Positions 45,061 to 57,176 of a stretch of 64,000 nt of DNA are shown here, piece by piece. A program made the position numbers and the translations under genes. The number at the start of each line of letters is the position of its first letter. The first letter of the stretch is position 1. A model generated the notes under the pieces. That model did not search any database. It was given only the letters and a program-made list of their open reading frames with translations, and had not been told where the DNA came from. Source of the stretch: Acidovorax sp. SUPP3334 (GTDB lineage: Bacteria > Pseudomonadota > Gammaproteobacteria > Burkholderiales > Burkholderiaceae_C); assembly GCF_030159055.1 (NCBI RefSeq), contig NZ_BQXQ01000017.1:46851-110850 (forward strand), written 5' to 3'.

Positions 45061-46536
45061 TCAGTTGAGCTTGGACAGCGCCACGTGCTTGAGCAGCTGC
45101 GCCACCGAGGCATCCATCACGTCGGTGAACGGACGTGGGTACAGGCCCATGTAGAGCACGGCGATGGCGAGCACGGCCATCACCAGGAACTCGCGGGCAC
45201 CGATGTCCTTGAGATCCCTCACGTTGTCGTTGGCGACGGGGCCGAGGTACACGCGCTTGTACATCCACAGCGTGTAGGCCGCGCCGAAGATCAGCGCAGT
45301 GGCTGCGGCCAGGCCGATCCAGAAGTTGGCCTTGACCGCGCCCAGGATCACCATCCACTCGCCCACGAACCCGGCGGTGCCCGGCAGGCCGCAGTTGGCC
45401 ATGGCGAACAGCAGCGCGAAGGCCGCGAACTTCGGCATGGTATTGACCACCCCTCCGTAGGCCGCGATTTCACGGGAATGCACGCGGTCGTACAGCACGC
45501 CGATGGACAGGAACATCGCGCCCGAAACGAAGCCGTGCGCAATCATCTGTACGAGGCCGCCCGACACGCCCAGGTCGTTGAAGATGAAAAAGCCCAGCGT
45601 AACGAAGCCCATGTGCGCCACGGACGAATACGCCACCAGCTTTTTCATGTCCTTTTGCACCATGGCCACCAGGCCCACGTAGATCACGGCCACGAGCGAC
45701 AGCGCGATCATCAGCCACGCCCACTCCCGAGCGGCGTCAGGCGCGATGGGCATGGAAAAGCGCAGGAAGCCATAGGCGCCCAGCTTCAGCATGATGGCGG
45801 CCAGCACGGCGGAGCCGCCTGTAGGCGCCTCCACGTGCACGTCGGGCAGCCAGGTGTGCACCGGCCACATCGGCACCTTCACCGCGAACGCGGCGAAGAA
45901 GGCGAAGAACAGCAGGGTCTGCGCACGGGCCGACAGCGGCAGTTGGTGCCAGGTGGCGATGTCGAAGCTGCCGCCGGACTGGTTGTACAAATAGATCAGC
46001 GCGATCAGCATCAAGAGCGAGCCGAGCAGCGTGTACAGGAAGAACTTGAATGCCGCGTAGATCTTTTTCGGCCCGCCCCAGATGCCGATGATCAGGTACA
46101 TCGGGATCAGCGTGGCTTCGAAGAAAACGTAGAACAGCAAGCCGTCGAGCGCGCTGAACACGCCGATCATCAACCCCGAGAGGATCAGGAAGGCGCCCAT
46201 GTACTGGTTCACGCGCTCGGTGATCGACTCCCACGACGCGATCACCACGATCACCGTGATGAACGCCGTCAGCGGCACGAACCAGAACGAGATGCCGTCC
46301 ACCCCCAGGTGATAGTGCACGTTGAAACGTTCGATCCATTGCGCTTTCTCGACGAACTGCGCAGCAGCCGAGGTGGCCTCGAAGCCGCCGTACAACGGCA
46401 GCGTGACGGCCAGGCCCACCAGCGAACCGATGAGGGCCAACCAGCGCACGGCACGGGCGTGCTCGTCGCGGCCGAAGGCCAGCAGCAGGGCACCGAATGC
46501 GATCGGAACCCAGATGGCAAGACTCAACAAACCCAT
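45061..46536 (-). CDS. nuoM: NADH-quinone oxidoreductase subunit M
   Basis: A 491-residue antiporter-like subunit of complex I. The hallmark block KVPMWPVHTWLPDVHVEAPTGGSAVLAAIMLKLGAYGFLRF and KKLVAYSSVAHMGFVTLG are present. It has about 14 helices with the conserved Glu/Lys pair for proton transfer. Located between nuoL (13-bp gap) and nuoN (24-bp gap). Confidence 0.96.
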   Translation of the reverse strand: MGLLSLAIWVPIAFGALLLAFGRDEHARAVRWLALIGSLVGLAVTLPLYGGFEATSAAAQFVEKAQWIERFNVHYHLGVDGISFWFVPLTAFITVIVVIASWESITERVNQYMGAFLILSGLMIGVFSALDGLLFYVFFEATLIPMYLIIGIWGGPKKIYAAFKFFLYTLLGSLLMLIALIYLYNQSGGSFDIATWHQLPLSARAQTLLFFAFFAAFAVKVPMWPVHTWLPDVHVEAPTGGSAVLAAIMLKLGAYGFLRFSMPIAPDAAREWAWLMIALSLVAVIYVGLVAMVQKDMKKLVAYSSVAHMGFVTLGFFIFNDLGVSGGLVQMIAHGFVSGAMFLSIGVLYDRVHSREIAAYGGVVNTMPKFAAFALLFAMANCGLPGTAGFVGEWMVILGAVKANFWIGLAAATALIFGAAYTLWMYKRVYLGPVANDNVRDLKDIGAREFLVMAVLAIAVLYMGLYPRPFTDVMDASVAQLLKHVALSKLN

Positions 46537-46549
46537 TTTTCTTTTCCCT

Positions 46550-48583
46550 CTACTTGTTGAGCCACACGAAGTACGTCATGAGCGCGAAGATGCCCAGGAT
46601 CATGACCAGCGCGTAGTGGTAGATGTAACCCGACTGGAACCAGCGCACCACCCCGGCGATACGGCCCACCAGCTTCCAGGAACCATTGACCAGAGCGCCG
46701 TCGATCACGGCCTGGTCGCCGCCCTTCCACAGGCCCATGCCCAGGGCGCGCGCACCGCGAGCGATGATGTTTTCGTTGATCCAGTCGAGGTAGTACTTGT
46801 TTTCGAACAGCACGTAGATCGGATGGAAGATGCGCTTGATCGCCGTCGGCAGGGCCGGGTTGACCATGTACATGTAGTAGGACGCCGCCACGCCCGCCAG
46901 GGCCAGCCAGAACGGTGCGGTCTGCAGGCCGTGCAGCGCCATGCCCACGGGACCGTGGAAGATTTCCGCCAGCTCCGCCATCGCGGGGTGCTTGGCGGCG
47001 TCGACGAAGATCACGTTCTTGAAGAAGTCGCCGAACAGCATGGGCTGGATGAACAGGAAACCGATCACCACGGACGGAATGGCCAGCAGGATCAGGGGCA
47101 CGGTCACCACCCAGGGCGACTCGTGGGGCTTCGCATCATGGCCATGGCCGTGGTGGTCGTCATGGGCATGGTGGTCATCGTGGTGCGCATCCGGATTCTG
47201 GTCGTAGCGCTCCTTGCCATGAAAGACCAGGAAATACATGCGGAACGAGTAGAAAGCGGTAACGAACACGCCCGCAAGCACGGCAAAGTGGGCGAAGCCA
47301 GCGGCCGGCAGCGTGCTGGCATGCACGGCTTCGATGATGCTGTCCTTGGAGTAGAACCCCGAGAACAGCGGCGTGCCGATCAGCGCCAGCGAACCCAGCA
47401 GAGACGTGATCCAGGTGATGGGCATGTACTTGCGCACGGCACCCATCCAGCGGATGTCCTGGTTGTGGTGCATGCCCATGATGACCGAGCCGGCGCCGAG
47501 GAACAGCAATGCCTTGAAGAACGCGTGCGTCATCAAATGGAACACCGCCACCGAATAGGCGGAAGCACCGAGCGCCACCGTCATGTAGCCCAGTTGCGAC
47601 AGCGTCGAATAGGCCACCACTCGCTTGATGTCGTTCTGGATGATGCCCAGAAAGCCCATGAACAGCGCAGTGATCGCACCGATCACGAGGATGAAGTTGA
47701 GCGCGGTGTCCGACAGTTCGAACAGCGGAGACATGCGCGACACCATGAAGATGCCGGCCGTCACCATGGTGGCGGCGTGGATCAGCGCGGAGATGGGCGT
47801 GGGGCCCTCCATCGAGTCCGGCAGCCAGACGTGCAGCGGAAACTGCGCGCTCTTGCCCATCGCGCCGATGAACAGGCAGATGCAGATGACGGTGATCAGC
47901 ATCCAGTCAGTGCCAGGGAACGACAGTGCGCCCAGCTCGCCGGCCTTGCCGAAGATTTCGCCATAGTTCAGCGTGTTGGTGTACGCGGCGATCAAGCCAA
48001 TGCCGAGAATGAAACCGAAGTCGCCCACGCGGTTGACCAGGAACGCCTTCATGTTGGCGAAAATGGCCGTCGGCTTGTTGAACCAGAAGCCGATCAACAG
48101 GTACGACACCAGGCCCACCGCTTCCCAGCCGAAGAACAACTGCAGCAGGTTGTTGCTCATGACGAGCATGAGCATCGAGAACGTGAACAGCGAGATGTAG
48201 GCGAAGAAACGGTTGTAGCCGTCGTCTTCTTCCATGTAGCCGATGGTGTAGATGTGCACCATCAGCGACACGAAGGTCACCACGCACATCATCATGGCGG
48301 TAAGGCTGTCCACGAGGAAGCCGACTTCCATCTTGAGGCCGCCGACGACCATCCAGGTGTAGAGCGTTTCGTTGAAGCGTGCGCCGTCCATCGCCACGCT
48401 CTTGAGCGTCATGGCCGAAAGCACGAAGGCCACCATGACACCGAGAATGGTCAGCGTGTGGCTCAGCCGCCGGCCGATTCGGTTGCCGCCGAAGGCCGTG
48501 CCGAAAATACCCGCCAGGGCGGAACCCACCAGCGGCGCCATGGGCACCGCCAGCAGTGTCGAAGCAGAAAGGGTTTGGCTCAT
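46550..48583 (-). CDS. nuoL: NADH-quinone oxidoreductase subunit L
   Basis: A 677-residue complex I subunit, the largest antiporter-like one, with about 16 helices and the long lateral helix near the C-terminus. Hallmarks are KSAQFPLHVWLPDSMEGPTPISALIHAATMV and RVVAYSTLSQLGYMTVALG. A histidine/aspartate-rich stretch (PDAHHDDHHAHDDHHGHGHDAK) falls in a connecting loop near residue 460. Possible metal binding by this loop is speculation, as His-rich loops are common in NuoL of this group. It follows nuoK by 28 bp. Confidence 0.96.
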   Translation of the reverse strand: MSQTLSASTLLAVPMAPLVGSALAGIFGTAFGGNRIGRRLSHTLTILGVMVAFVLSAMTLKSVAMDGARFNETLYTWMVVGGLKMEVGFLVDSLTAMMMCVVTFVSLMVHIYTIGYMEEDDGYNRFFAYISLFTFSMLMLVMSNNLLQLFFGWEAVGLVSYLLIGFWFNKPTAIFANMKAFLVNRVGDFGFILGIGLIAAYTNTLNYGEIFGKAGELGALSFPGTDWMLITVICICLFIGAMGKSAQFPLHVWLPDSMEGPTPISALIHAATMVTAGIFMVSRMSPLFELSDTALNFILVIGAITALFMGFLGIIQNDIKRVVAYSTLSQLGYMTVALGASAYSVAVFHLMTHAFFKALLFLGAGSVIMGMHHNQDIRWMGAVRKYMPITWITSLLGSLALIGTPLFSGFYSKDSIIEAVHASTLPAAGFAHFAVLAGVFVTAFYSFRMYFLVFHGKERYDQNPDAHHDDHHAHDDHHGHGHDAKPHESPWVVTVPLILLAIPSVVIGFLFIQPMLFGDFFKNVIFVDAAKHPAMAELAEIFHGPVGMALHGLQTAPFWLALAGVAASYYMYMVNPALPTAIKRIFHPIYVLFENKYYLDWINENIIARGARALGMGLWKGGDQAVIDGALVNGSWKLVGRIAGVVRWFQSGYIYHYALVMILGIFALMTYFVWLNK

Positions 48584-48611
48584 TCTTGAGGACCTTGCAA
48601 GTACCGTCGAC

Positions 48612-48920
48612 TCAACCCTTGAGGGTGTTGAGATCTTCCGCGTTGATGCTGGACTTGTTGCGGAACAGCAGCACCAGGATCGCGAGGCCGATGGCCGACT
48701 CCGCCGCAGCGACCGTCAGGATGAAGAACACGAACACCTGCCCGTGCATGTCGCCCAGGTAGTGCGAGAACGCGACGAAATTCATGTTCACCGCGAGCAG
48801 CATCAACTCGATCGCCATCAGCAGCACGATCAGGTTCTTGCGGTTCAGAAAGATGCCGATCACCGCGAGTGCGAAGAGCATCGCACCCAGCGACAAAAAA
48901 TGGCCCAGGGTCAATGTCAT
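48612..48920 (-). CDS. nuoK: NADH-quinone oxidoreductase subunit K
   Basis: A 102-residue complex I subunit with three transmembrane helices, including [22 protein letters not shown] with the conserved glutamate for proton transfer and [22 protein letters not shown] with the second. Length is normal. It overlaps nuoJ by four bases (ATGA). Confidence 0.96.
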   Translation of the reverse strand: MTLTLGHFLSLGAMLFALAVIGIFLNRKNLIVLLMAIELMLLAVNMNFVAFSHYLGDMHGQVFVFFILTVAAAESAIGLAILVLLFRNKSSINAEDLNTLKG

Positions 48921-49585
48921 GCCTTCTTCTCCTCGGCTGCGGGCGATGCTGCCACTTCTTCTGCTGGCTTTTGCGTCACGGCCACCTTCACCAGCTCCAC
49001 ACGGTCGCTGGCGCGCACACGGATCTGCTCGGACGGATTGATCGCCTTGCTGTCCTTGCGCTGGCGCAGGGTCAGCGCGATCGCTGCAATCATGGCGACC
49101 AGCAGAATGACGGCCGCGATTTCCACCGGGTAGAGGTATTCGGTATAGAGCAGCTTGCCCAGCGCCTTGGTGTTCGAATAGGGAACCACGTTGCCGGCTG
49201 CATCGACCACCGCAGCGATTGCCTTGGGTTCGTCCATGCCGCGAAAACCGCCCATCAGCACTGCTGCCATTTCCAGCGTGATCAGTGCGCCGATGAAAGC
49301 CGCCAACGGGAAATGGCGCCAAAAGCCCCGCCGGATGGTGTCGATGTGAATGTCCAGCATCATCACCACGAAAAGGAAGAGCACCATCACCGCACCGAGG
49401 TACACCAGCACCAGGGCGATCGCAAGGAATTCGGCCTTCAGCAGCAGCCACACGGCCGCTGCCTGTGAAAACGCAAGGATGAGATACAGCACCGCATGCA
49501 CAGGGTTGCGCGCGGTGATCACTCGGAAGGCTGCAAACAGCAGCACGACCGAGAACAGATAGAAGAAACCAGTCTTGGCGTCCAT
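48917..49585 (-). CDS. nuoJ: NADH-quinone oxidoreductase subunit J
   Basis: A 222-residue complex I subunit with five transmembrane helices. [25 protein letters not shown] (the TM3 pi-bulge region) is recognisable. The C-terminal tail after the last helix (about 50 residues, Ala/Lys-rich, [28 protein letters not shown]) is longer than in many homologues and likely cytoplasmic and disordered. It overlaps nuoK and lies 34 bp after nuoI. Confidence 0.95.
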   Translation of the reverse strand: MDAKTGFFYLFSVVLLFAAFRVITARNPVHAVLYLILAFSQAAAVWLLLKAEFLAIALVLVYLGAVMVLFLFVVMMLDIHIDTIRRGFWRHFPLAAFIGALITLEMAAVLMGGFRGMDEPKAIAAVVDAAGNVVPYSNTKALGKLLYTEYLYPVEIAAVILLVAMIAAIALTLRQRKDSKAINPSEQIRVRASDRVELVKVAVTQKPAEEVAASPAAEEKKA

Positions 49586-49619
49586 GAATCGGGTCTTTTT
49601 AGAGGTTCAGGAGCCGCCT

Positions 49620-50132
49620 TCAGCGGTACTTGGCGTCGGCCGCCTTGGCTGCGGCAATCTCGGCCTCGTAGCGATCCCCGACCGCCAGGAGCATGTCCTT
49701 GGTGAAGTACAAGTCGCCGCGCTTTTCGCCGTGGTATTCCAGGATCTGCGTCTCGACGATGGAATCCACCGGGCAGCTTTCTTCACAGAAGCCGCAGAAG
49801 ATGCACTTGGTCAGGTCGATGTCATAACGGGTGGTACGGCGGGAGCCGTCCGCACGGACGTCGGATTCGATCGTGATGGCCAAGGCAGGGCACACGGCTT
49901 CGCACAGCTTGCACGCGATGCAGCGCTCTTCCCCGTTGTCGTAACGGCGCAGGGCATGCAATCCGCGGAAACGCGGCGACAAGGGCGTCTTCTCTTCGGG
50001 AAACTGCACGGTCACCTTGCGGCGAAACGCATAGCGGCCCGTGAGGGCCATGCCCTTGACCAGCTCCACCAACATGAAGCTCTTGAAAAAATCCTTGATC
50101 GAAAAGGATGCAGTAGCAGCAACAGCAGTCAT
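49620..50132 (-). CDS. nuoI: NADH-quinone oxidoreductase subunit I
   Basis: A 170-residue ferredoxin-like subunit holding clusters N6a and N6b. The two 4Fe-4S motifs are [12 protein letters not shown] and [12 protein letters not shown]. The segment [28 protein letters not shown] is typical of the long betaproteobacterial form. It is 12 bp downstream of nuoH. Confidence 0.97.
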   Translation of the reverse strand: MTAVAATASFSIKDFFKSFMLVELVKGMALTGRYAFRRKVTVQFPEEKTPLSPRFRGLHALRRYDNGEERCIACKLCEAVCPALAITIESDVRADGSRRTTRYDIDLTKCIFCGFCEESCPVDSIVETQILEYHGEKRGDLYFTKDMLLAVGDRYEAEIAAAKAADAKYR

Positions 50133-50144
50133 CAGTGTCCCCGC

Positions 50145-51221
50145 TCAATTCCAGATGTTCCAGGGCGAGTGCAACCACGCGCCCACGATAAGCAGCCACA
50201 CGAGGGTGACCGGAATGAAGATCTTCCAACCCAGGCGCATGATCTGGTCATAGCGAAAGCGAGGGAATGTCGCGCGGATCCAGATGAACATGGACACCAC
50301 GAGGAAAGTCTTGAGGCCCAGCCAGATCCATCCGGGGATGAAGTCCAGTGCCGAGACAGGCGACAGCCAGCCGCCCAGGAACATGATGACGGCCAGAATC
50401 GATACGAGCCACATGCTGGCGTACTCGGCCAGGAAGAAGATCGCGAAGCCCATGCCCGAATACTCGACCATGTGGCCGGCAACGATCTCGGCCTCGCCTT
50501 CGACCACGTCGAAGGGGTGGCGGTTGGTTTCAGCCACGCCAGAGATCAGGTACACGATGAAGATCGGCAGCAGCGGCAACCAGTTCCAGGACAGGAACCC
50601 CAGCCCCTTGGCAGCGGCCATGCCAGCGCCCTGCCCCAGCACGATCTCGGTCAGGTTCATGCTGCCCGACACCATGATGATCACGAGGAAGCAAAAACCC
50701 ATCGCGATTTCATAGCTCACCATCTGGGCCGAGGCGCGCAGCGCGCCCAGGAACGCGTACTTGGAGTTGGATGCCCAGCCGGCAATGATCACGCCATAGA
50801 CCTCGATCGAGGTGATGGCCATCACGAGCAGCAAGCCTGCATTCACGTTGGCCAGCGCGACATCGGGGCCGAAAGGAATCACCACCCATGCGGCCAGCGC
50901 CGGCATGATGGCCATCACCGGACCAAGCACGAACAGGCCCTTGCTGGCAGCAGCGGGTTGAATGATTTCCTTGGTCAACAGCTTGAGACCGTCGGCCAGC
51001 GGTTGCAGCAGGCCGAAGGGGCCCACACGGTTGGGGCCATGCCGCACCTGCATGAAGCCGAGCAGCTTGCGCTCCCACAGCGTGAGGTAGGCGACGGCGC
51101 CCATCAGGGGCGCCACGATGGCAACGATCTTGATCAGGTTCCAGATCACGGGCCAGACCGCTGCCGTCCACCAGGACTGAGCGAACAGATGCAGGCCGCC
51201 GTTGTACAGCGCGTCGATCAT
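50145..51221 (-). CDS. nuoH: NADH-quinone oxidoreductase subunit H
   Basis: A 358-residue, eight-helix complex I subunit that forms the quinone-binding chamber entry. [26 protein letters not shown] and [27 protein letters not shown] (quinone-channel loop) are highly conserved. It overlaps nuoG by four bases. Confidence 0.97.
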   Translation of the reverse strand: MIDALYNGGLHLFAQSWWTAAVWPVIWNLIKIVAIVAPLMGAVAYLTLWERKLLGFMQVRHGPNRVGPFGLLQPLADGLKLLTKEIIQPAAASKGLFVLGPVMAIMPALAAWVVIPFGPDVALANVNAGLLLVMAITSIEVYGVIIAGWASNSKYAFLGALRASAQMVSYEIAMGFCFLVIIMVSGSMNLTEIVLGQGAGMAAAKGLGFLSWNWLPLLPIFIVYLISGVAETNRHPFDVVEGEAEIVAGHMVEYSGMGFAIFFLAEYASMWLVSILAVIMFLGGWLSPVSALDFIPGWIWLGLKTFLVVSMFIWIRATFPRFRYDQIMRLGWKIFIPVTLVWLLIVGAWLHSPWNIWN

Positions 51222-53356
51222 GCGGCGACTCCTTCAGCGGCGCGGCGGGCGTCGGCCGTCAACTGCAGCGAGGGGGCACGGCGCACCAGGCCGTCCAGCT
51301 GATAGATGCTGGCCACGACTGGAGCAGCCACTGCGCCGGAAGACACGGCGATTTCGGCGCGCGTGGTATTCACGAGGCGATCGGCTGGCAGTTGCGCCAG
51401 CGGAGCCGACACCGTCGCACCGGTGGACTTTGCAAGCACATCCTGCGAGGTTTCGAAATCCAGGCCCTGCACACCCAGCAGATTGCCCAGGACGCGAAGC
51501 ACCTTCCAGGCAGGACGGGCATCGGCCAGCGGCTTGACCACGGCGTGGAAGCTCTGCACACGGCCTTCGGCATTGACGAAGGTGCCCGAGGTTTCGGTGA
51601 ACGGAGCGATGGGCAAAAGCACATCGCTGAACTCCATGTTGGCCTTGAAGGGGCTCAGCGTGACGACCATCTCGGCCTTCGACAGCGCGGAAGCCGCCTG
51701 CGCACCAGCAGCGGAGTCGTACACGGGTTCGGTATTCAGCAGCAGCACCGCCTTGAGGTCCCCCGCCAGCATCTGGCCTGCATTCAGGCCGCCTTGTACC
51801 GGTTGTGCCCCCACGAACTGCGCGCCCACGGTGTTGGCGGCTTCGGTCAGGTACCCCACCACGGCGCCCGTCTGGGCACCGATCCATTGCGCCAGCGCCA
51901 GCAAGCCGGAAGCCTGGGCATGGTGGGCGGCAGCATTGCCGAGCAGGATGGCTTTGCTCTCTCCAGAGGCGAGCGCACTGGCAACAGCGGCCGAAACATC
52001 GGTCACCTGGCCACTGGCCACGGGCGCAGCGACGCCACGGTCTTTCGCCACGGCGGCGGCCACATCGGCCAAGGCCGCAGCCCAATCTTGAGCGGGGGCC
52101 ACGATGGATTGCGCCATCGGCATGGCCCAGTCGCTCGCCACCGCATTGATGGCGCTGACCGAGCAGCCCTTGCGTGCGGCCTGGCGAATGCGTTGCGCGA
52201 ACAAAGGATGGTCTTTGCGCAGGTTGGAGCCCACGACCAGCACGGACTGCAAAGAGGACAACGAGGCGATGCTCGTACCCAGCCAATGAATTCCGTCGGT
52301 CTGGGTGAAATCTGCGTGGCGCAGGCGGTGGTCGATGTTGTCGCTGCCGAGGCCGCGCACCAGGGCACCAGCGAGGAACAACTCTTCCAGGGTGCTGTGC
52401 GGGCTCACCAAGGCACCGATTTGCTGGGCGCCATGGTCAGCACGAATGCTCTGCAGGCCGTTGGCCACGTATTCGAGGGCAGTCTGCCAGTCCACTTCCT
52501 TCCATTCGCCACCCTGCTTGAGCATGGGGCGCGTCAGGCGCTCCTCGCCATTCAAGGACTCGTAGGAGAAACGGTCGCGGTCGGCGATCCAGCACTCGTT
52601 GACGTCTTCGTTCTCGAAAGGAACGACACGCATCACCTTGTGGTTCTTCACCTGGACGATGAGGTTGGCCCCCGTGGAGTCGTGCGGACTGACCGACTTG
52701 CGACGGGACAATTCCCAGGTCCGCGCGCTGTAGCGGAATGGCTTGCTCGTCAGCGCCCCCACGGGGCAGATGTCGATCATGTTGCCCGACAGTTCGGAAT
52801 CGATCGTGTCGCCCAGCACCGTGGTGATCTCGGAATGCTCACCGCGGTGGATCATGCCCAGTTCCATCACGCCGGCCACTTCCTGGCCGAAACGCACGCA
52901 GCGAGTGCAATGGATGCAGCGGGTCATCTCCTCCATGGAGATCAGCGGGCCCACGTCCTTGTGGAACACCACGCGCTTTTCTTCTTCATAGCGCGAAGAA
53001 GACCCGCCGTATCCCACAGCCAAGTCCTGCAGCTGGCATTCCCCACCCTGATCGCAGATCGGGCAGTCCAGCGGGTGATTGATGAGCAGAAACTCCATCA
53101 CCGACTGCTGGGCCTTGATGGCCTTTTCGCTCTTGGTGCGAACGATCATGCCCTGCGTCACCGGCGTGGCGCATGCGGGCATCGGCTTGGGAGCCTTCTC
53201 CACGTCCACCAGGCACATGCGGCAGTTGGCAGCGATGGAGAGCTTCTTGTGATAGCAGAAATGGGGAATGTAGGTGCCCGCCTTCTCGGCTGCATGCATC
53301 ACCATGCAGCCCTCGGCGACTTCTACCTTCTGCCCGTCCAGTTCGATTTCAACCAT
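51218..53356 (-). CDS. nuoG: NADH-quinone oxidoreductase subunit G
   Basis: A 712-residue iron-sulfur subunit. The N-terminal 2Fe-2S domain has C34, C45, C48 and C62. A histidine-ligated 4Fe-4S motif lies in [19 protein letters not shown] and another in [15 protein letters not shown]. The C-terminal part is a degenerate molybdopterin-oxidoreductase domain without a cofactor. The length is on the short side compared with enterobacterial NuoG, as usual in betaproteobacteria. It is followed by nuoH with a four-base overlap. Confidence 0.96.
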   Translation of the reverse strand: MVEIELDGQKVEVAEGCMVMHAAEKAGTYIPHFCYHKKLSIAANCRMCLVDVEKAPKPMPACATPVTQGMIVRTKSEKAIKAQQSVMEFLLINHPLDCPICDQGGECQLQDLAVGYGGSSSRYEEEKRVVFHKDVGPLISMEEMTRCIHCTRCVRFGQEVAGVMELGMIHRGEHSEITTVLGDTIDSELSGNMIDICPVGALTSKPFRYSARTWELSRRKSVSPHDSTGANLIVQVKNHKVMRVVPFENEDVNECWIADRDRFSYESLNGEERLTRPMLKQGGEWKEVDWQTALEYVANGLQSIRADHGAQQIGALVSPHSTLEELFLAGALVRGLGSDNIDHRLRHADFTQTDGIHWLGTSIASLSSLQSVLVVGSNLRKDHPLFAQRIRQAARKGCSVSAINAVASDWAMPMAQSIVAPAQDWAAALADVAAAVAKDRGVAAPVASGQVTDVSAAVASALASGESKAILLGNAAAHHAQASGLLALAQWIGAQTGAVVGYLTEAANTVGAQFVGAQPVQGGLNAGQMLAGDLKAVLLLNTEPVYDSAAGAQAASALSKAEMVVTLSPFKANMEFSDVLLPIAPFTETSGTFVNAEGRVQSFHAVVKPLADARPAWKVLRVLGNLLGVQGLDFETSQDVLAKSTGATVSAPLAQLPADRLVNTTRAEIAVSSGAVAAPVVASIYQLDGLVRRAPSLQLTADARRAAEGVAA

Positions 53357-53370
53357 ATGCGTTCTCGCGA

Positions 53371-54726
53371 TCAGGCAGAGGCAGAAGCCTGAGGGGTCTT
53401 GTTGCGGATCAGCGCTTCGAATTCAGGGCGGAAGTGCTTGATCATGGCGCGTACCGGCATGGCAGCGGCGTCTCCCAGAGCGCAGATGGTGCGCCCCTGG
53501 ATGTTGTCCGCCACCGAATTGAGAAGGTCCAGATCGCCTTCGCGTCCTTCGGCGTGCTGGATGCGGTCGATCACGCGCCACATCCAGCCAGTGCCTTCGC
53601 GGCATGGCGTGCACTGCCCGCACGATTCATGCGAATAGAAATAGGACAGGCGCAAAAGGCTTTCCACCATGCTGCGCGAATCGTCCATCACGATCACGGC
53701 CCCCGAGCCCAGCATGGAGCCGGCCTTGGCGATCGAGTCGTAGTCCATCGTGCATTCCATGATGACGGACGCCGGCAGTACCGGAGCCGACGAACCGCCC
53801 GGGATCACGGCCTTGAGTTGGCGGCCCTTGCGCACGCCGCCTGCCAGTTCCAGCAGCTTGGCGAAGGGGGTTCCCATGGGCACTTCGTAGTTGCCGGGCT
53901 TTTCCACGTCGCCGGACACCGAAAATATCTTGGTGCCGCCGTTGTTGGGCTTGCCGCAGGCGAGATAGGCTGCGCCGCCGTTGCGGATGATCCAAGGCAC
54001 CGCAGCAAACGTCTCGGTGTTGTTGATGGTGGTGGGCTTGCCGTAGAGCCCGAAGCTCGCGGGGAATGGTGGCTTGAAGCGCGGCTGGCCCTTCTTGCCT
54101 TCCAGCGATTCCAGCAAGGCGGTTTCCTCGCCGCAGATGTAAGCGCCGAACCCATGGGCCGCGTGCAGCTGGAAGCTGAAGTTGCTGCCCAGGATCTTGT
54201 CACCCAGATAGCCTGCAGCGCGCGCTTCCTCGAGCGCTTCTTCGAAACGGTCGTAGGTCTGGAAGATTTCGCCGTGGATGTAGTTGTAGCCCACGGAAAT
54301 GCCCATCGCGTAAGCCGCGATGATCATGCCTTCAATCACGATGTGCGGATTGAACTGCAGGATGTCACGGTCCTTGCAGGTCCCCGGCTCGCCCTCGTCG
54401 GAGTTGCAGACGAGGTATTTCTGACCCGGGAACGAGCGGGGCATGAAGCTCCACTTGAGGCCTGTCGGAAAGCCCGCGCCGCCGCGGCCACGCAGGCCAG
54501 ATTCCTTGACGGTCGCAATGACCTGGTCCTGGGTAAGGCCCGCGCCTTCGCCCTGCTCCAGAATCTTACGCAACGCGGAATAGCCGCCGCGCGCTTCGTA
54601 GTCCTTGATGCTCCAGTTGGTACCGTCCAGGCCCGCATAAATTTGCGGATCGATGTGGCGGTCATGGAAGCAGGTTTGAACGCCCGTCGCCTGGAACTGG
54701 GACAGGATCTGTGTGGCGGTGGTCAT
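53371..54726 (-). CDS. nuoF: NADH-quinone oxidoreductase subunit F
   Basis: A 451-residue flavoprotein subunit carrying FMN, NADH site and cluster N3. The glycine-rich NADH/FMN segment [20 protein letters not shown] and the cluster motif [14 protein letters not shown] are present. ATG 54726 is supported by homology, since the frame is open upstream without similarity. It overlaps nuoE by four bases. Confidence 0.96.
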   Translation of the reverse strand: MTTATQILSQFQATGVQTCFHDRHIDPQIYAGLDGTNWSIKDYEARGGYSALRKILEQGEGAGLTQDQVIATVKESGLRGRGGAGFPTGLKWSFMPRSFPGQKYLVCNSDEGEPGTCKDRDILQFNPHIVIEGMIIAAYAMGISVGYNYIHGEIFQTYDRFEEALEEARAAGYLGDKILGSNFSFQLHAAHGFGAYICGEETALLESLEGKKGQPRFKPPFPASFGLYGKPTTINNTETFAAVPWIIRNGGAAYLACGKPNNGGTKIFSVSGDVEKPGNYEVPMGTPFAKLLELAGGVRKGRQLKAVIPGGSSAPVLPASVIMECTMDYDSIAKAGSMLGSGAVIVMDDSRSMVESLLRLSYFYSHESCGQCTPCREGTGWMWRVIDRIQHAEGREGDLDLLNSVADNIQGRTICALGDAAAMPVRAMIKHFRPEFEALIRNKTPQASASA

Positions 54727-55280
54727 GCTTGCCCTTCCGCCCGAGCCGTGGATGCCACGCCTTCGGCTTGCCGCAGGCCATCCACGAGCTGATCGAGCTT
54801 GTCGTTGTCCATGAAACTGCACATGGTGCGGTCATTGACCAGCATCACGGGCGCGTCAGCGCAAGCACCGAGGCATTCGCATTGCTGCAGCGTGAACAGG
54901 CCATCGACCGTGGTCTCGCCCATTGTCACACCCAGCTTCTTTTCCAGGTGGTGCAGAGCTTTTTGCCCGTCGCGCAACTGGCATGGCAGATTGGTGCAGA
55001 CGTTGAGCTTGTACTTGCCCGTCGGCTGCTGGTTGTACATGTTGTAGAACGTGGTCACTTCGTGCACCGCGATCTGGGGCATGCCCAGGTAATCGGCAAT
55101 CACGACCTCGCTCTCGGTACTGACCCAGCCCTGTTCCTGCTGCACGATGGCCAAGCAGGCCATCACTGCGGACTGCTTTTGCTCTGCGGGGTATTTCGCC
55201 ACTTCCCGTGCAAAGCGCGCCAGCGTTGCCTCGGTGATGCGGGACGCGCCCGCACCCACGCTTTTCGTCTCGGTATTCAT
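54723..55280 (-). CDS. nuoE: NADH-quinone oxidoreductase subunit E
   Basis: A 185-residue thioredoxin-fold subunit with the 2Fe-2S cluster N1a. The ligand cysteines occur in [11 protein letters not shown] and [18 protein letters not shown] short N-terminal extension ([12 protein letters not shown]) precedes the domain. It overlaps nuoD (upstream) and nuoF (downstream) by four bases each. Confidence 0.96.
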   Translation of the reverse strand: MNTETKSVGAGASRITEATLARFAREVAKYPAEQKQSAVMACLAIVQQEQGWVSTESEVVIADYLGMPQIAVHEVTTFYNMYNQQPTGKYKLNVCTNLPCQLRDGQKALHHLEKKLGVTMGETTVDGLFTLQQCECLGACADAPVMLVNDRTMCSFMDNDKLDQLVDGLRQAEGVASTARAEGQA

Positions 55281-56530
55281 CGGTCAATCTCCCCGAACAC
55301 GATATCCATCGTGCCAATGATGGCCACAGCGTCGGCGATCATGTGGCCGCGGGCCATTTCGTCCAAGGTGGCCAGATGGGCAAACCCAGGCGCCCGAATC
55401 TTGAGGCGGTAGGGCTTGTTGGCGCCATCGCTCACCAGATAAATGCCGAACTCGCCCTTCGGGTGTTCGACGGCTGCATAGGCCTCGCCTTCGGGCACGC
55501 GAAAGCCTTCGGTAAAGAGCTTGAAATGGTGGATCAACTCTTCCATGTTCGACTTCATGGATTCCCGCGAAGGTGGTGCCACCTTGTGGTTGTCCGTGAT
55601 CACCGGCCCAGGATTGGCGCGCAGCCAGTCAACGCACTGCTTGATGATGCGATTGGACTGACGCATCTCCTGCACGCGGACGAGGTATCGGTCGTAGCAG
55701 TCGCCGGTCTTACCCACTGGCACATCGAAGTCCATGCGGTCGTACACGTCATAGGGCTGCGTCTTGCGCAAGTCCCAGGCAATGCCCGATCCGCGGATCA
55801 TCGGGCCGGTCATGCCCAGGTTGAGTGCGCGTTCCGGCGTCACGACGCCGATGCCGACCGTGCGCTGCTTCCAGATGCGGTTGTCGGTGAGCAGCGTTTC
55901 GTATTCATCCACGCATTTCGGAAAGCGCTGCGTGAAATCGTCGATGAAGTCCAGCAACGAACCGCTGCGGTTCTGGTTCAAGGCAGCGATCGCCTTGGCA
56001 TTGCGGATCTTGTTCACCTTGTACTGCGGCATCGAATCCGGCAAGTCGCGGTAAACGCCACCTGGACGGAAGTAGGCCGCATGCATGCGCGCGCCCGACA
56101 CTGCTTCGTACATGTCGAACAGGTCTTCGCGCTCACGGAAGGTGTAGATCAGGATCGTGGAGCTACCACAATCGTTGCCGTGCGAGCCCAGCCACATGAG
56201 GTGGTTCAGCAGGCGCGTGATTTCGGAGAACATCACGCGGATGTACTGCGCACGCAAAGGCACGTCCAGGCCAAGCAGCTTTTCAATGGCCAGGCAATAG
56301 GCGTGCTCATTGCACATCATCGACACGTAATCCAGCCGATCCATATAGGGCAGCGACTGGATGTAGGTTTTGTGCTCGGCCAGCTTTTCGGTGGCGCGGT
56401 GCAGCAAGCCAATATGGGGGTCGGCACGTTGCACCACTTCGCCATCGAGCTCAAGCACAAGGCGCAGCACACCGTGCGCGGCAGGATGCTGAGGCCCGAA
56501 GTTCAGGGAATAGTTCTTGATTTCAGCCAT
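55277..56530 (-). CDS. nuoD: NADH-quinone oxidoreductase subunit D
   Basis: A 417-residue 49-kDa subunit of the peripheral arm, forming the quinone-binding site with NuoB. Its start [28 protein letters not shown] and the closing [12 protein letters not shown] are hallmarks; the quinone histidine is in the HPAAHG motif. It is separate from nuoC, not fused, with a 27-bp gap. Confidence 0.97.
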   Translation of the reverse strand: MAEIKNYSLNFGPQHPAAHGVLRLVLELDGEVVQRADPHIGLLHRATEKLAEHKTYIQSLPYMDRLDYVSMMCNEHAYCLAIEKLLGLDVPLRAQYIRVMFSEITRLLNHLMWLGSHGNDCGSSTILIYTFREREDLFDMYEAVSGARMHAAYFRPGGVYRDLPDSMPQYKVNKIRNAKAIAALNQNRSGSLLDFIDDFTQRFPKCVDEYETLLTDNRIWKQRTVGIGVVTPERALNLGMTGPMIRGSGIAWDLRKTQPYDVYDRMDFDVPVGKTGDCYDRYLVRVQEMRQSNRIIKQCVDWLRANPGPVITDNHKVAPPSRESMKSNMEELIHHFKLFTEGFRVPEGEAYAAVEHPKGEFGIYLVSDGANKPYRLKIRAPGFAHLATLDEMARGHMIADAVAIIGTMDIVFGEIDR

Positions 56531-56557
56531 GGTGAATCACTTGTTGGCGCAAACGCC

Positions 56558-57172
56558 TCAGTGCAGGCCTCCGTATTTTTCTTCGCGGATGATGCGGGGC
56601 GTGATCTCACGCGGCTCGATCGTCACAGGTTCGTAGATGACGCGGCGCTGCTCGGCGTCGTAGCGCATCTCCACATGTCCGGACAGCGGAAAATCCTTGC
56701 GGAAGGGATGCCCGATAAAACCGTAGTCGGTCAGAATGCGCCGCAGATCGCTGTGGCCGTCGAACACGATGCCATACAGGTCAAAGGCTTCACGCTCGTA
56801 CCAGTTGGCAGAGTTCCAGAGGTCGGACACCGAAGGAACCACCGGGAAATCGTCATCGGGACAGAACACCTTGACGCGCACCCGCTGATTCATGCTGACC
56901 GACAGCAGATGCGAAACCACGCAATAGCGCGGACCTTCCACACCCACATCGCCATAAGACGAGTAGTCCACACCGCACAGATCCACCAATTGCTCGAAAC
57001 GGCAACCGGGCGCATCGCGCAGCATTTGCATTGCAGCCAGGTAGTCAGACGAGGCCACCACCAAGGTGACTTCGCCCAGCGCCACGGAAATCTGGCGCAC
57101 CTTGTCGCCGAGCGCAGCGGCAATCGCGTCCCGAAGTGCTTCGGGTCGAATAGCAAAGGCAGTCATCGTCAA
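56558..57172 (-). CDS. nuoC: NADH-quinone oxidoreductase subunit C
   Basis: A 204-residue 30-kDa subunit of the peripheral arm, recognised from [41 protein letters not shown]. It starts four bases after the nuoB stop. Two ATGs in the MTMTAF start differ by six bases, and the upstream one is used here. Confidence 0.96.
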   Translation of the reverse strand: MTMTAFAIRPEALRDAIAAALGDKVRQISVALGEVTLVVASSDYLAAMQMLRDAPGCRFEQLVDLCGVDYSSYGDVGVEGPRYCVVSHLLSVSMNQRVRVKVFCPDDDFPVVPSVSDLWNSANWYEREAFDLYGIVFDGHSDLRRILTDYGFIGHPFRKDFPLSGHVEMRYDAEQRRVIYEPVTIEPREITPRIIREEKYGGLH

Positions 57173-57176
57173 CCCT

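Noticed and set aside
44353..46560. Long open frame antisense to nuoM and nuoN
   Set aside because: The opposite strand encodes unmistakable complex I subunits; the antisense translation is a His/Gln/Arg/Glu-rich compositional artefact of high-GC codon bias.
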